Below are positions 16,862-26,409 of a stretch of 64,000 nucleotides of DNA, piece by piece. The stretch lies in assembly GCF_003967015.1 (NCBI RefSeq), contig NZ_AP017560.1, positions 3,284,048-3,348,047 on the forward strand. The letters run 5' to 3'. The first letter of the stretch is position 1. Each line of letters begins with the position of its first letter. Under the pieces are notes generated by a model that saw nothing but the letters and a program-made list of their open reading frames with translations, was not told the origin of the DNA and did no database searches. A program made the translations under genes and the position numbers. Origin of the DNA: Pseudanabaena sp. ABRG5-3 (GTDB lineage: Bacteria > Cyanobacteriota > Cyanobacteriia > Pseudanabaenales > Pseudanabaenaceae).

Positions 16862-18403
16862 TTAGGACGAGCATCGATAGAAGGTTGTCACTATTTTTTC
16901 TAAATTCTTGCTGGTCGGATCTCGCAATAAAAATGGAAAATGACCAACAGGTGGAGATTTGAAGTTAGGTTGACGACCTTCAATATATTCCCAGCGAGAG
17001 GTTTGACGATTGTAGGCAGTTTCGATTAGAAGTTCGTCCGATGAGTTAAACCAGCCAATATTTTCGTAGGTTCTGCGAATATCTTTCGCAGTTCCATCAT
17101 AGATTCTTTTCTGTGCAGTCAATCCTTGCTTTCCATTACTTGCATTTGTCCATAGCTGATCAATTAAGACCAAATCCGCACAGGTAATTCGATTAAATTC
17201 ATCAGGATGAAAGGTTCCATCATTATAGGATTGGTTTCCTGCGGCTTTTAGCAGCAAGAGATAGGTTTCATTGTCCGCCGCTTTCCAATTCTTTGCCGTG
17301 AGATAGTTACTAAGCTGATCATAACTAGTTTTGCGGTCTGGAGAGATACTCGACAATGTCTGAGGAGTCGTGGCTGCTGGAGAGAGGCTCGGCGAGGGAA
17401 TAGGGCTAGAAGTAGAATTAATATTAAGAGAAATATCACTTCTAAAAGGATTCCAAACCGTAGATAATAAATAACTTCCCGTTGCTAATAATAACAAGGC
17501 GATCGCCGATGGCAAGAATAATGATGATAGAGTGTCAGGCTTAACTTCGCGATCATCAGTAATTCTAGGGGAAGCGGTACTTAACTTAGGAAGTTTAGTG
17601 ATATCCTTGAGAACTTCTTCCACAGTTTGATAGCGATCGCGAGGATTACAACGGATCATCCGATCTAAAACCAAGGCAAATTCGCGGCTAACCTTGGCAT
17701 AGCTACGCCAAATAATCTCATTGTCACGATCTCTAGGAAATTGGCTCGGATGCTTACCTGTCAGTGCTTGCAGAGCCACCATTCCTAAAGAATAAATATC
17801 GCTACAGGATACAGATTGTCCACGTTCTTGTTCGTAGGACATATATCCGGGAGTACCGATCGGCAATGTCACCCTTGCTTTGTTATGGGCGTTAGCAACT
17901 TCCATCTGCACTTGTTTGACAGTACCAAAGTCAATGAGAACTAACTTGCCATCGCTATGACGACGAATTAAGTTACTAGGCTTGATATCGCGATGAATGA
18001 CATTGTATTGATGGACAAACTGCAAAATTACTAGGATTTCTTTGACAATTTGAGCTACTCTCGCCTCTGCCATTTGGCTTCCGGGGGACATTTCCGTACT
18101 GAGGGGATGTCCTGCAATATATTCTTGAACCAGATAAAATTCTTTATTCTCTTGGAAATAGGCATATAGTTGAGGAATGCGATCATGTCTTCCCAATTCC
18201 TGCAAGGTTTCTGCTTCCGCTTTAAATAGTTCAAGCGCCTTTTGCGTAAAAACAGGATCATCAATGGTGGGATTGAGATGCTTGACGACACATTTAGGAT
18301 TTTTAGGTAAACGGGTGTCTTCAGCAAGGTAAGTTTGCGAAAATCCACCTTCTGCGAGTTCTCTAATAATGCGATATCGTCGATCAAGGAGCTTGCCTAA
18401 CAT
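16862..18403 (-). CDS. Serine/threonine protein kinase with C-terminal GUN4 domain
   Basis: A 513-residue membrane-tethered kinase. Catalytic domain residues about 1-270: LAEGGFSQTYLAED loop, CVVKHL lysine, HRDIKPSNL catalytic loop, IDFGTVKQ, GTPGYMSYEQ. One membrane helix lies at about 300-320 (LFLPSAIALLLLATGSYLL). The last 150 residues are a GUN4 domain (LSNYLTAKNWKAADNETYLL, CADLVLIDQLW, VGHFPFL), which in GUN4 binds protoporphyrin or Mg-protoporphyrin. Kinase-GUN4 fusions are known in cyanobacteria. I start at the ATG giving MLGKLLDRRYRII; ten upstream codons run into the adjacent repeat. Confidence 0.9.
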   Translation of the reverse strand: MLGKLLDRRYRIIRELAEGGFSQTYLAEDTRLPKNPKCVVKHLNPTIDDPVFTQKALELFKAEAETLQELGRHDRIPQLYAYFQENKEFYLVQEYIAGHPLSTEMSPGSQMAEARVAQIVKEILVILQFVHQYNVIHRDIKPSNLIRRHSDGKLVLIDFGTVKQVQMEVANAHNKARVTLPIGTPGYMSYEQERGQSVSCSDIYSLGMVALQALTGKHPSQFPRDRDNEIIWRSYAKVSREFALVLDRMIRCNPRDRYQTVEEVLKDITKLPKLSTASPRITDDREVKPDTLSSLFLPSAIALLLLATGSYLLSTVWNPFRSDISLNINSTSSPIPSPSLSPAATTPQTLSSISPDRKTSYDQLSNYLTAKNWKAADNETYLLLLKAAGNQSYNDGTFHPDEFNRITCADLVLIDQLWTNASNGKQGLTAQKRIYDGTAKDIRRTYENIGWFNSSDELLIETAYNRQTSRWEYIEGRQPNFKSPPVGHFPFLLRDPTSKNLEKIVTTFYRCSS

Positions 18404-18423
18404 AGTGGCATTATACCCGATTG

Positions 18424-18540
18424 ATATAGCCATCGCCAGTCATGTTAGGACAAAATCAAAACCCAAAAGAGAGTTGCGGTGCTTCGCACCGCAACTCTCT
18501 TTTGGGTTTTACGTCCTGATACACTTGGCGGCAGCTATAT
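18424..18540. repeat. Family A element, 117 bp
   Basis: Ends ATATAGC/GCTATAT, core 18458-18510 with perfect 25-bp arms around TTC. Its right end supplies the last codons and stop of the gene at 18509-18919; its left end abuts the kinase start. Confidence 0.82.
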
Positions 18541-18919
18541 AACCTCTCCAACCACCATAGGACGTTATTTCCGTTTGACTCTCACAGAGGAATGGCTCTC
18601 CTAAAACCCCTAAGACCTCCTGACCATTTGCAAGAACGATTTTGCCAATACATAAGCCCGCAGGTTCTGACAAGAGGATTTCCCCAAGGGCAGCAGGAGT
18701 AATTGACCAGATTTCTAAGGCGATCGCTTGTCCATTTTCGCTAACTCTGAGCATAGCGGGATGGCGATCGCTAATTGACCAAAGCCGATAAATGGGAGCA
18801 GTTATGTCTTCTCTGACAAAGGTAGCACCAACTTTCTGTAAGTTCCCATTTAATTCCAAACCTCGCATCAAAGTACCATTAACTGCAAATTCAATCATAT
18901 TTACTCGATTCTCATCCAT
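18509..18919 (-). CDS. Stand-alone allophanate-hydrolase C-terminal-like (AtzF-C) domain protein
   Basis: A 137-residue protein resembling the C-terminal domain of allophanate hydrolase (a gamma-glutamylcyclotransferase-like fold): FAVNGTLMRGLELNGNL, GATFVREDITAPIYRLWSI, LEIWSITPAALGEIL, LCIGKIVLANGQEVLGVLGE, ITSYGGWRGYIA. In full enzymes this domain completes urea-carboxylate breakdown; as a lone protein its role is unproven. Start taken at 18919 (MDENRVNMIEF); 18898 is equally possible, and the longer frame reads into a family C repeat. The end (AAAKCIRT) is encoded by the family A repeat. Confidence 0.72.
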   Translation of the reverse strand: MDENRVNMIEFAVNGTLMRGLELNGNLQKVGATFVREDITAPIYRLWSISDRHPAMLRVSENGQAIALEIWSITPAALGEILLSEPAGLCIGKIVLANGQEVLGVLGEPFLCESQTEITSYGGWRGYIAAAKCIRT

Positions 18920-18924
18920 TATAT

Positions 18925-19028
18925 TAAAGCGCTTTGCGCTCAACCCTAAACCAAGAAATTTTTTAAAAGTGTTGCTGAGCAACACTTTTAAAAAATTTCT
19001 TGGTTCGTTTAGTCAGAAAATTGCTTTA
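18925..19028. repeat. Family C element, inverted orientation
   Basis: Core 18950-19004: 26-bp arms ACCAAGAAATTTTTTAAAAG.. meeting at GCTGAGC. Left end TAAAGCGCTTTGCGCTCAA matches the complement of the right end of the copy at 36601-36690, so this copy is reversed. Confidence 0.72.
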
Positions 19029-19029
19029 G

Positions 19030-21238
<2,209 letters not shown>

Positions 21239-21312
21239 CTAATCCTAGCAAGTTTTGCTAGTGCTAAGATGTTATCGGCTTAGGTTTTATGTCAATTTAA
21301 TTTTAGTGAGTT

Positions 21313-21476
21313 ATGGCTCAACGATTACCCATATTGATACCTAAAGAAGCGATCGCAAGTTTTTGTCAGCGTCATCATAATTAAGTCATTACTTCCGTCA
21401 ACAGGTTTTACAAGAGGCAGTTGTGCAATATGATAGAGAATCTATAAACTGCACAGATCCCCGACTTTTTTTGTAA
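21313..21476 (+). pseudogene. MNT-type nucleotidyltransferase antitoxin remnant with internal deletion
   Basis: From ATG 21313 the frame reads MAQRLPILIPKEAIASFCQRHHN then stop, matching the N-terminus of small cyanobacterial nucleotidyltransferases (the MNT partner of HEPN toxins). Shortly after, in another frame (from 21387), it reads HYFRQQVLQEAVVQYD, matching the C-terminus of the same family. The catalytic centre (GSxxR..D.D) is missing, so the middle of the gene has been deleted. No HEPN partner gene is adjacent. Confidence 0.6.
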
Positions 21477-21522
21477 TTGATAAAGGTGATCTCTAATTGC
21501 ACAGAAAAAGTCGGGGATCTTA
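21455..21522. repeat. Inverted repeat (AGATCCCCGACTTTTT arms)
   Basis: 16-bp arms around about 34 bp. It overlaps the end of the antitoxin remnant. Similar text (CCCCGATTTTTTAG) appears at 58457. Confidence 0.6.
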
Positions 21523-21614
21523 ATCTTCGCTACCCCAAAAAATCCTGATATATTTACTGAAATCTCAATGCTTGCAAAGCAAATCTTTAACTTCAGTCAG
21601 TTAACTCAAACTTC

Positions 21615-24095
21615 ATGGCTCATTCCTTTGTCGGTCAAGACTTGCGTAATCAATCCTTTCGTGGGCGGAAGGACTTAGCAGGTGCAGATTTTACAGATGC
21701 AGATCTGCGCGGTTGCGATTTTCGATGGGCAGATTTAACAAATGCCAAATTTACAGGTGTAAAAACTGGGAAGAGTCGTAAGCAATTAATTACTCTTATT
21801 GCAGTTTCGCTAGCAATTTTAATTACGGGTATGGCATTTACAATTACTGGCAACAGCATAAGTGCATTTGCAATTGTCGGGGCAATTGTCGGGGCAATTG
21901 TCGGGGCAATTGAGGAAAAAATAATTGTAAGAAAAGAGGAGGCAGGGTCGCTGTTATTCTCGTGGTTCTTTATAAGTTTTGCAGTAGGAGGAACTCTCGG
22001 TATCATTCTAGTTTCAATTGAAGTCTTTACATCTCTGTGTATAATTCTTGTTGTTTATGTACTATATGTGTGTGCATTTGTATACGATAAAACTACTGAT
22101 ATATTTAGATTTGTTGGGGTTAATGCTACTATTTTAAGGCTAAAGAAGCTTTATTCTGAGATTACCAATGTCAAAGCAGATAATTTATTAGTAGATGCAA
22201 TCTTCAGAGCTTTATCATATGCATTATCTGAGAAATTAAGAGACACAAAACTGATAGCACTATTTGTAGGAATACCTTTGGGAGTTGGGGAATTAGTGTG
22301 TGTTTATATAGGTCTATTTTTGGGAGAAGCTTCATTTCGATCCTACGGTGCATTTATTACTGGAAAAACTTTTGAAGGAATTTGGTTCGGTTTATCAATA
22401 TTGTTTTTTATCTTTTTGGAATGGAGATTACTATGGGGATTAATTGTTATCACTAAAGGATCGATAGGCACATATTTTCAACGTGCAGATCTAACTATGG
22501 CAAATTTTTCAAATACTGAGTTTCAATCTACTAGTTTTCAACATACTCAGTGTAAATTAACCAACTGGCAATCTACTAGTTTTTGGTGTTGCTATTTACC
22601 TGCGACTCTTGAGGACAAAAAAGCTTTTTCTCTAAGTTGTGAGCCTAATAAAAATAGAGCAAAGGATTTTTCATCAATTGATTTAAGTGAGTATTTTTTG
22701 CAAAATGCTGATTTGGTTGATGCAAACTTGCAAAATGCAAAATTCAATGAATCAGATTTATGTAGTGCAAAGCTCATAAATGCAAATTTACAAAATGCAA
22801 GCTTAACAGAAACAAGCTTGCGTGATGCAAATCTAGATTACGCAAATCTACAAAATGCTAACTTGAACAAAAGTAATTTTGAAAATGCATCACTTAAAGA
22901 TACAGATCTACAAAATGTGAGTTTGACAGAAGCAAACTTATATAGCGCAAATCTAGATTATGCAAATCTGCAAGATGCAATTTTAAATAGAAGTGATTTC
23001 CGAAATACCTCACTTGTCAACGCAAATTTAAGTAACACTCAAGTTCGAGGAACTGACTTTTCTGGAGCAGATTTTACAGGCGCTTGTATTGAAGATTGGT
23101 GGATGACTCCTAGTACTAAGCTTGATGGTGTGGTTTGTGATTATGTCTTCTTAAGTCAAAAACGTGATGACAATGGAAATTTGATACCCGATCCTGAAAG
23201 TCGTAAGCCATCAGTTGGAACTTTTCAGCAAGGAGACTTTGCTAAACTGATGCGCCGATATCAAGACAGCTTAGATTTAATTTTTCGTGACGGTGAAGAT
23301 CCTAGAGCCTTCGCTTTTGCTTTGCAAGAATTAATGGATAAGTATGAAGAAGCTCAACTGCAATTTGATGGTTTACAAAATTTAGGCGATGGAGATATAG
23401 TTCTACGTCTCACAGTTGGGAACTCTCAAGTACCTAAATCAAAATTGCAATCCTTCTTTAATGAAACCAAAAAAATTGCTCAATCATTTTTCTCGCAAGG
23501 CTCAAATCAAAACTTACAAAAGCTAGAAAGTGAAATTAAGCAACTTAAGAAAGAACTAGCAGATAAAGATAGACAATTAGAAAGCAGTTTAGTAAGGACA
23601 AAACAGTCCCCATCAGATAATGCTAAAGTAGGAAATAGCTTCTTACAAGTTAACTTTATTGTGCAAGATATTATGTTTGGGAAAAAGACTGATATTAAAG
23701 CAGGCGGCGATGTTTCAGGTGTTGCAGATGGAAACATCTCAGGTGTTGCAGGTAAAGACTTAAAAGGAGTTGCTGGTAGAGATATTAGCGGACAAGTTAC
23801 TATCACAATTCAAGAACTCCGCGATAGCGATACCCCCGAAGCGCCAAAACTCGCCGATCTCCTGACTGACTTACAAAAAGCAATTAGTGAATCTACCGAA
23901 TTAGCAGAACCAGACAAAGAAAAAGCTCTGAAATATCTCGATAAGATTGGTCAACTTGCCAACGCCAAAGAAGCCGATCGCGACATGATTAGCATGGCGA
24001 TCGATGGCATTCTCAACGTTGTTAGCAAAGCTGCAAAATTACTTACCCCCGTCCAAGCGATCGCCGATGGGTTGCGAAAGATTCTACAGCTATGA
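21615..24095 (+). CDS. Large pentapeptide-repeat membrane protein with GVAG-repeat C-terminal region
   Basis: An 826-residue protein. A short pentapeptide-repeat block (ADFTDADLRGCDF, residues about 15-50) is followed by several membrane helices (about 55-185 and 210-285). A second, long pentapeptide block (about 286-492; NANLQNAxLxxxxL pattern) forms a right-handed quadrilateral helix. Then come a helical part, a coiled coil (about 629-662) and three glycine-rich units (GDVSGVADG, NISGVAGKD, DLKGVAGRD; about 696-720) before a helical tail. The tail resembles C-termini of some cyanobacterial multidomain regulatory proteins. Function unknown. A 12-bp tandem repeat at 21869-21913 encodes AIVG units in a helix. 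Confidence 0.78.
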   Translation: MAHSFVGQDLRNQSFRGRKDLAGADFTDADLRGCDFRWADLTNAKFTGVKTGKSRKQLITLIAVSLAILITGMAFTITGNSISAFAIVGAIVGAIVGAIEEKIIVRKEEAGSLLFSWFFISFAVGGTLGIILVSIEVFTSLCIILVVYVLYVCAFVYDKTTDIFRFVGVNATILRLKKLYSEITNVKADNLLVDAIFRALSYALSEKLRDTKLIALFVGIPLGVGELVCVYIGLFLGEASFRSYGAFITGKTFEGIWFGLSILFFIFLEWRLLWGLIVITKGSIGTYFQRADLTMANFSNTEFQSTSFQHTQCKLTNWQSTSFWCCYLPATLEDKKAFSLSCEPNKNRAKDFSSIDLSEYFLQNADLVDANLQNAKFNESDLCSAKLINANLQNASLTETSLRDANLDYANLQNANLNKSNFENASLKDTDLQNVSLTEANLYSANLDYANLQDAILNRSDFRNTSLVNANLSNTQVRGTDFSGADFTGACIEDWWMTPSTKLDGVVCDYVFLSQKRDDNGNLIPDPESRKPSVGTFQQGDFAKLMRRYQDSLDLIFRDGEDPRAFAFALQELMDKYEEAQLQFDGLQNLGDGDIVLRLTVGNSQVPKSKLQSFFNETKKIAQSFFSQGSNQNLQKLESEIKQLKKELADKDRQLESSLVRTKQSPSDNAKVGNSFLQVNFIVQDIMFGKKTDIKAGGDVSGVADGNISGVAGKDLKGVAGRDISGQVTITIQELRDSDTPEAPKLADLLTDLQKAISESTELAEPDKEKALKYLDKIGQLANAKEADRDMISMAIDGILNVVSKAAKLLTPVQAIADGLRKILQL
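21869..21913 (+). repeat. 12-bp tandem repeat inside the pentapeptide gene
   Basis: GCAATTGTCGGG is repeated three times plus a partial copy, encoding AIVG repeats within a membrane helix. Because the unit is a multiple of three, copy-number change would keep the frame. Confidence 0.85.
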
Positions 24096-24130
24096 GGGCG
24101 AGAGACTGACAGTGAGTTGTTATAGGATCA

Positions 24131-24754
24131 CTAGCCTCTGCTTTTGATTTCGTTTTTGATCGCCTGCAAAGTATCATTCAGAGCCTCCTTAAAAATGCCA
24201 TAAAAAGCATCCGCAGGAGTAGAATCACTGGGCTGAGCATTGACAGTGTAAGTAATCAAAACCTGATTGGCAGGACGATTTGGTACAGCAGAGACAGGTT
24301 CCATTTTCCAATAGCCTTCCATTTTCGATAGATCACCATCAATGAGACGGAAATCAATCTGTTTGCGATCGGTTTCCTCAATCGCCAGTTTAGTACGAGA
24401 AACGATGGAAACAATAAAGACTTGGCGCGTATCTACCTGCTCAATTACCTTGCGATTGCCATAGCTCTCAAGGACTTTGCTAGAGGTCATATTCGGAATA
24501 AATTTAGAGAGATTGGCATAGTCAGTCAAAACTCGCCAAACTGCATCAGGGGAAGCGGTGACTAGTACCTTTGCTACATATTTTCCTTTTTCACCTGTAA
24601 CTACTGTTTGTCCATTACGCAAAGAATCACGCTCGATCGCAGGCAAACGATCAACTGGCCCATCAAAGAGAGCCGCACGGACGGGCATGGTCGGTGTGCA
24701 ACAGGCGATTGCGATCGCCATCACCACCGCCGAACCAGTAGAAAATTTCGTCAT
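24131..24754 (-). CDS. Exported SRPBCC/START-like (polyketide cyclase-type) protein
   Basis: After a signal peptide (MTKFSTGSAVVMAIAIAC...VRA, residues 1-27) the mature part is a helix-grip fold: VTASPDAVWRVLTDYANLSKFIPNM is the hallmark N-terminal segment of the COQ10/cyclase family, and the C-terminal helix FKEALNDTLQAIKNEI closes the pocket. Such proteins bind lipids or other hydrophobic ligands; here location would be periplasm or thylakoid lumen. I start at ATG 24754 because it gives a standard signal peptide; ATGs at 24790 and 24817 would lengthen it and leave little room for the divergent trpF promoter. Confidence 0.78.
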   Translation of the reverse strand: MTKFSTGSAVVMAIAIACCTPTMPVRAALFDGPVDRLPAIERDSLRNGQTVVTGEKGKYVAKVLVTASPDAVWRVLTDYANLSKFIPNMTSSKVLESYGNRKVIEQVDTRQVFIVSIVSRTKLAIEETDRKQIDFRLIDGDLSKMEGYWKMEPVSAVPNRPANQVLITYTVNAQPSDSTPADAFYGIFKEALNDTLQAIKNEIKSRG

Positions 24755-24833
24755 AAACTTTGAGACTAAATTCTGAGAGGACTGCATGGAATTTGGATAG
24801 GATGAGTACTTTGTCATGAAAGATTGTGCTTGT

Positions 24834-25541
24834 ATGTATATCAAAATTTGCGGGCTTACGAAAATCGATCAGGCTCAGGCGATCGCCCAAATGGGAGTTA
24901 ACGCAATTGGTTTTATATGTGTCTCGTCCTCACCACGATATATCACTACCTCCGCGATCGCCCAGATTACAACTAGCCTAATACCTGATTATCCTACGCT
25001 TGATCTGATTGGGGTATTTCTCAACGCTAGCGCCGAAGAAATTTGCCAAACCGTAGAGCAGGGGGGACTTAATGGCGTACAACTCCATGGCGATGAATCA
25101 CCAGAGTTTTGTCGTGAGGTGCGATCGCATCTCGATCAACTGAAGCCAAATATCAAATCAAACATAAAACTTATCAAAGCCCTCCGAGTTAAAGATCAAG
25201 CAGGCTTAGAGCAGGCTCAACGGTATAGTGATGTGGTTGATGTGATTTTACTCGATGCCTACGATCCACAAATGGCGGGAGGCACGGGTAAAACCATTGA
25301 TTGGCAAATGTTGCGCGATTTTCGTCCCCAATGTGACTGGTGGTTAGCGGGAGGGCTATCTCCAGAAAATGTCGAACAAGCGATCGCGCTGGTATGCCCA
25401 AGTGGTTTAGACGTATCAAGTGGGGTAGAACGTTCCGCAGGAGACAAAGATCTATCTAAAGTTCAGGAATTTGTGCGGAAGTTGGTAAGACCCTCACCCC
25501 TAGCCCCTCTCCCAAAAGGGGAGAAGGGAACAAAAAATTAG
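24834..25541 (+). CDS. trpF: Phosphoribosylanthranilate isomerase, C-terminus extended by a repeat
   Basis: Third step of tryptophan synthesis. TIM-barrel motifs: KICGLT with the catalytic cysteine, GVNAIGFICVSSSPRYI, GVQLHGDE, LLDAYDP...GGTGKTIDW with the catalytic aspartate, LAGGLSPENV and DVSSGVERSAGDKD. The last 17 residues (RPSPLAPLPKGEKGTKN) are encoded by a family F repeat and are not part of the enzyme. ATG at 24834 (MYIKICGL) is the normal start; an ATG at 24816 adds six residues. Not linked to other trp genes. Confidence 0.95.
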   Translation: MYIKICGLTKIDQAQAIAQMGVNAIGFICVSSSPRYITTSAIAQITTSLIPDYPTLDLIGVFLNASAEEICQTVEQGGLNGVQLHGDESPEFCREVRSHLDQLKPNIKSNIKLIKALRVKDQAGLEQAQRYSDVVDVILLDAYDPQMAGGTGKTIDWQMLRDFRPQCDWWLAGGLSPENVEQAIALVCPSGLDVSSGVERSAGDKDLSKVQEFVRKLVRPSPLAPLPKGEKGTKN

Positions 25542-25606
25542 CTTTACTCCTCTTCTCCCTTAATGGGAGAGGGGGCTGGGGGGTGAGGGTTCCGTAACAT
25601 CAGTTA
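25490..25606. repeat. Family F element, about 117 bp
   Basis: Outer arms GACCCTCACCCCTAGCCCC and GGGGCTGGGGGGTGAGGGT; each arm also holds a smaller hairpin (TCTCCC..GGGAGA type). It ends TTCCGTAACATCAGTTA like the copy at 41991-42130. The first half is translated as the tail of trpF. Confidence 0.8.
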
Positions 25607-25697
25607 GAATTAAGATAGATTAAGGAGCTAATTCATGTTTGCTTACGTCACATAATTCCATTGGCAAACTTAATCAACAGCGTTGAGGAGCAAAATT

Positions 25698-26294
25698 ATG
25701 AAAATGCCAGTTTTAAGTAAAGGTACTTGGTTAGGGCTAGTTGGGGCAGCGCTAGTTGGTGGTTCGGCAACAGCAGTATTACTCAATGGTCATTTTAATA
25801 ACCAACCCAATCCTCAGATATCTGCTCCCGCATCTGTAAACCAAATTAGCCAGTCCCCACCTGCACAGCGAGCCGTAGATGGCGAATTGGCTGTTTACTG
25901 GATTGAAGCTAGCAAAAATAAATTAAAGGCTGTACCGATCGCTATCAAAGCCAAAAGTAATGATGAGGCGATCGCTTCAGGGCTAAATACTTTGATATCT
26001 GAGAAACCATCGGAATCGAGCCTCTATAGTGCCATTCCCGCCAATACAAAAGTCCTAAAAGTACAGGCTAAGGGCAAAGAAATTCGGATTGACCTATCCA
26101 AGGACTTTACCAAGGGTGGCGGTTCTGCTTCGATGCAGGGCAGGATTATTCAGGTACTTTACACAGCAACTAGCTTAGAACCTGAGGCAAAGGTTTATTT
26201 ATCCGTTGAAGGTAAAGCTTTAAAATATATCGGCGGCGAAGGTTTAGAAGTACCACAACCGATGACACGCAAAGATTTTGCGCTAGAGTTTTAG
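25698..26294 (+). CDS. GerMN-domain protein, exported
   Basis: A 198-residue protein with an N-terminal membrane helix or signal anchor (residues about 12-32: TWLGLVGAALVGGSATAVLL), a short linker and a GerMN domain (about 65-185: LAVYWIEASKNKLKAVPIAI, IDLSKDFTKGGGSASMQGRI, VYLSVEGKALKYIGGEG). GerMN domains occur in spore-germination and cell-envelope proteins and probably bind a surface ligand. The ATG at 25698 has GAGGAG 7 bp upstream; the in-frame ATG-less extension to 25683 is disregarded. It stands between trpF and a GH3 gene. Confidence 0.85.
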   Translation: MKMPVLSKGTWLGLVGAALVGGSATAVLLNGHFNNQPNPQISAPASVNQISQSPPAQRAVDGELAVYWIEASKNKLKAVPIAIKAKSNDEAIASGLNTLISEKPSESSLYSAIPANTKVLKVQAKGKEIRIDLSKDFTKGGGSASMQGRIIQVLYTATSLEPEAKVYLSVEGKALKYIGGEGLEVPQPMTRKDFALEF

Positions 26295-26318
26295 GGATGT
26301 GCGGTGCTTAGCGCCGCA

Positions 26319-26386
26319 TATAGCGTTTTTCAAGTAAGCGGTTTGTTTCCCCGCCTTCGGCGGGGAAACAAACCTGAAGCGCTATA
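26319..26386. repeat. Family D element, 68 bp
   Basis: Ends TATAGCG/CGCTATA; core GTTTGTTTCCCCGCC-TTC-GGCGGGGAAACAAAC, perfect 15-bp arms, at 26341-26373. Confidence 0.85.
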
Positions 26387-26409
26387 TTGTTGTTTATTTT
26401 TTAGTAACT

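Noticed and set aside
22680-23060. Regular short DNA repeats (GCAAA.CT.CAAAATGC) that could look like a CRISPR or tandem array
   Set aside because: They are the coding pattern of pentapeptide repeats (NANLQNA...), period 15 bp, in an open frame; no spacers.
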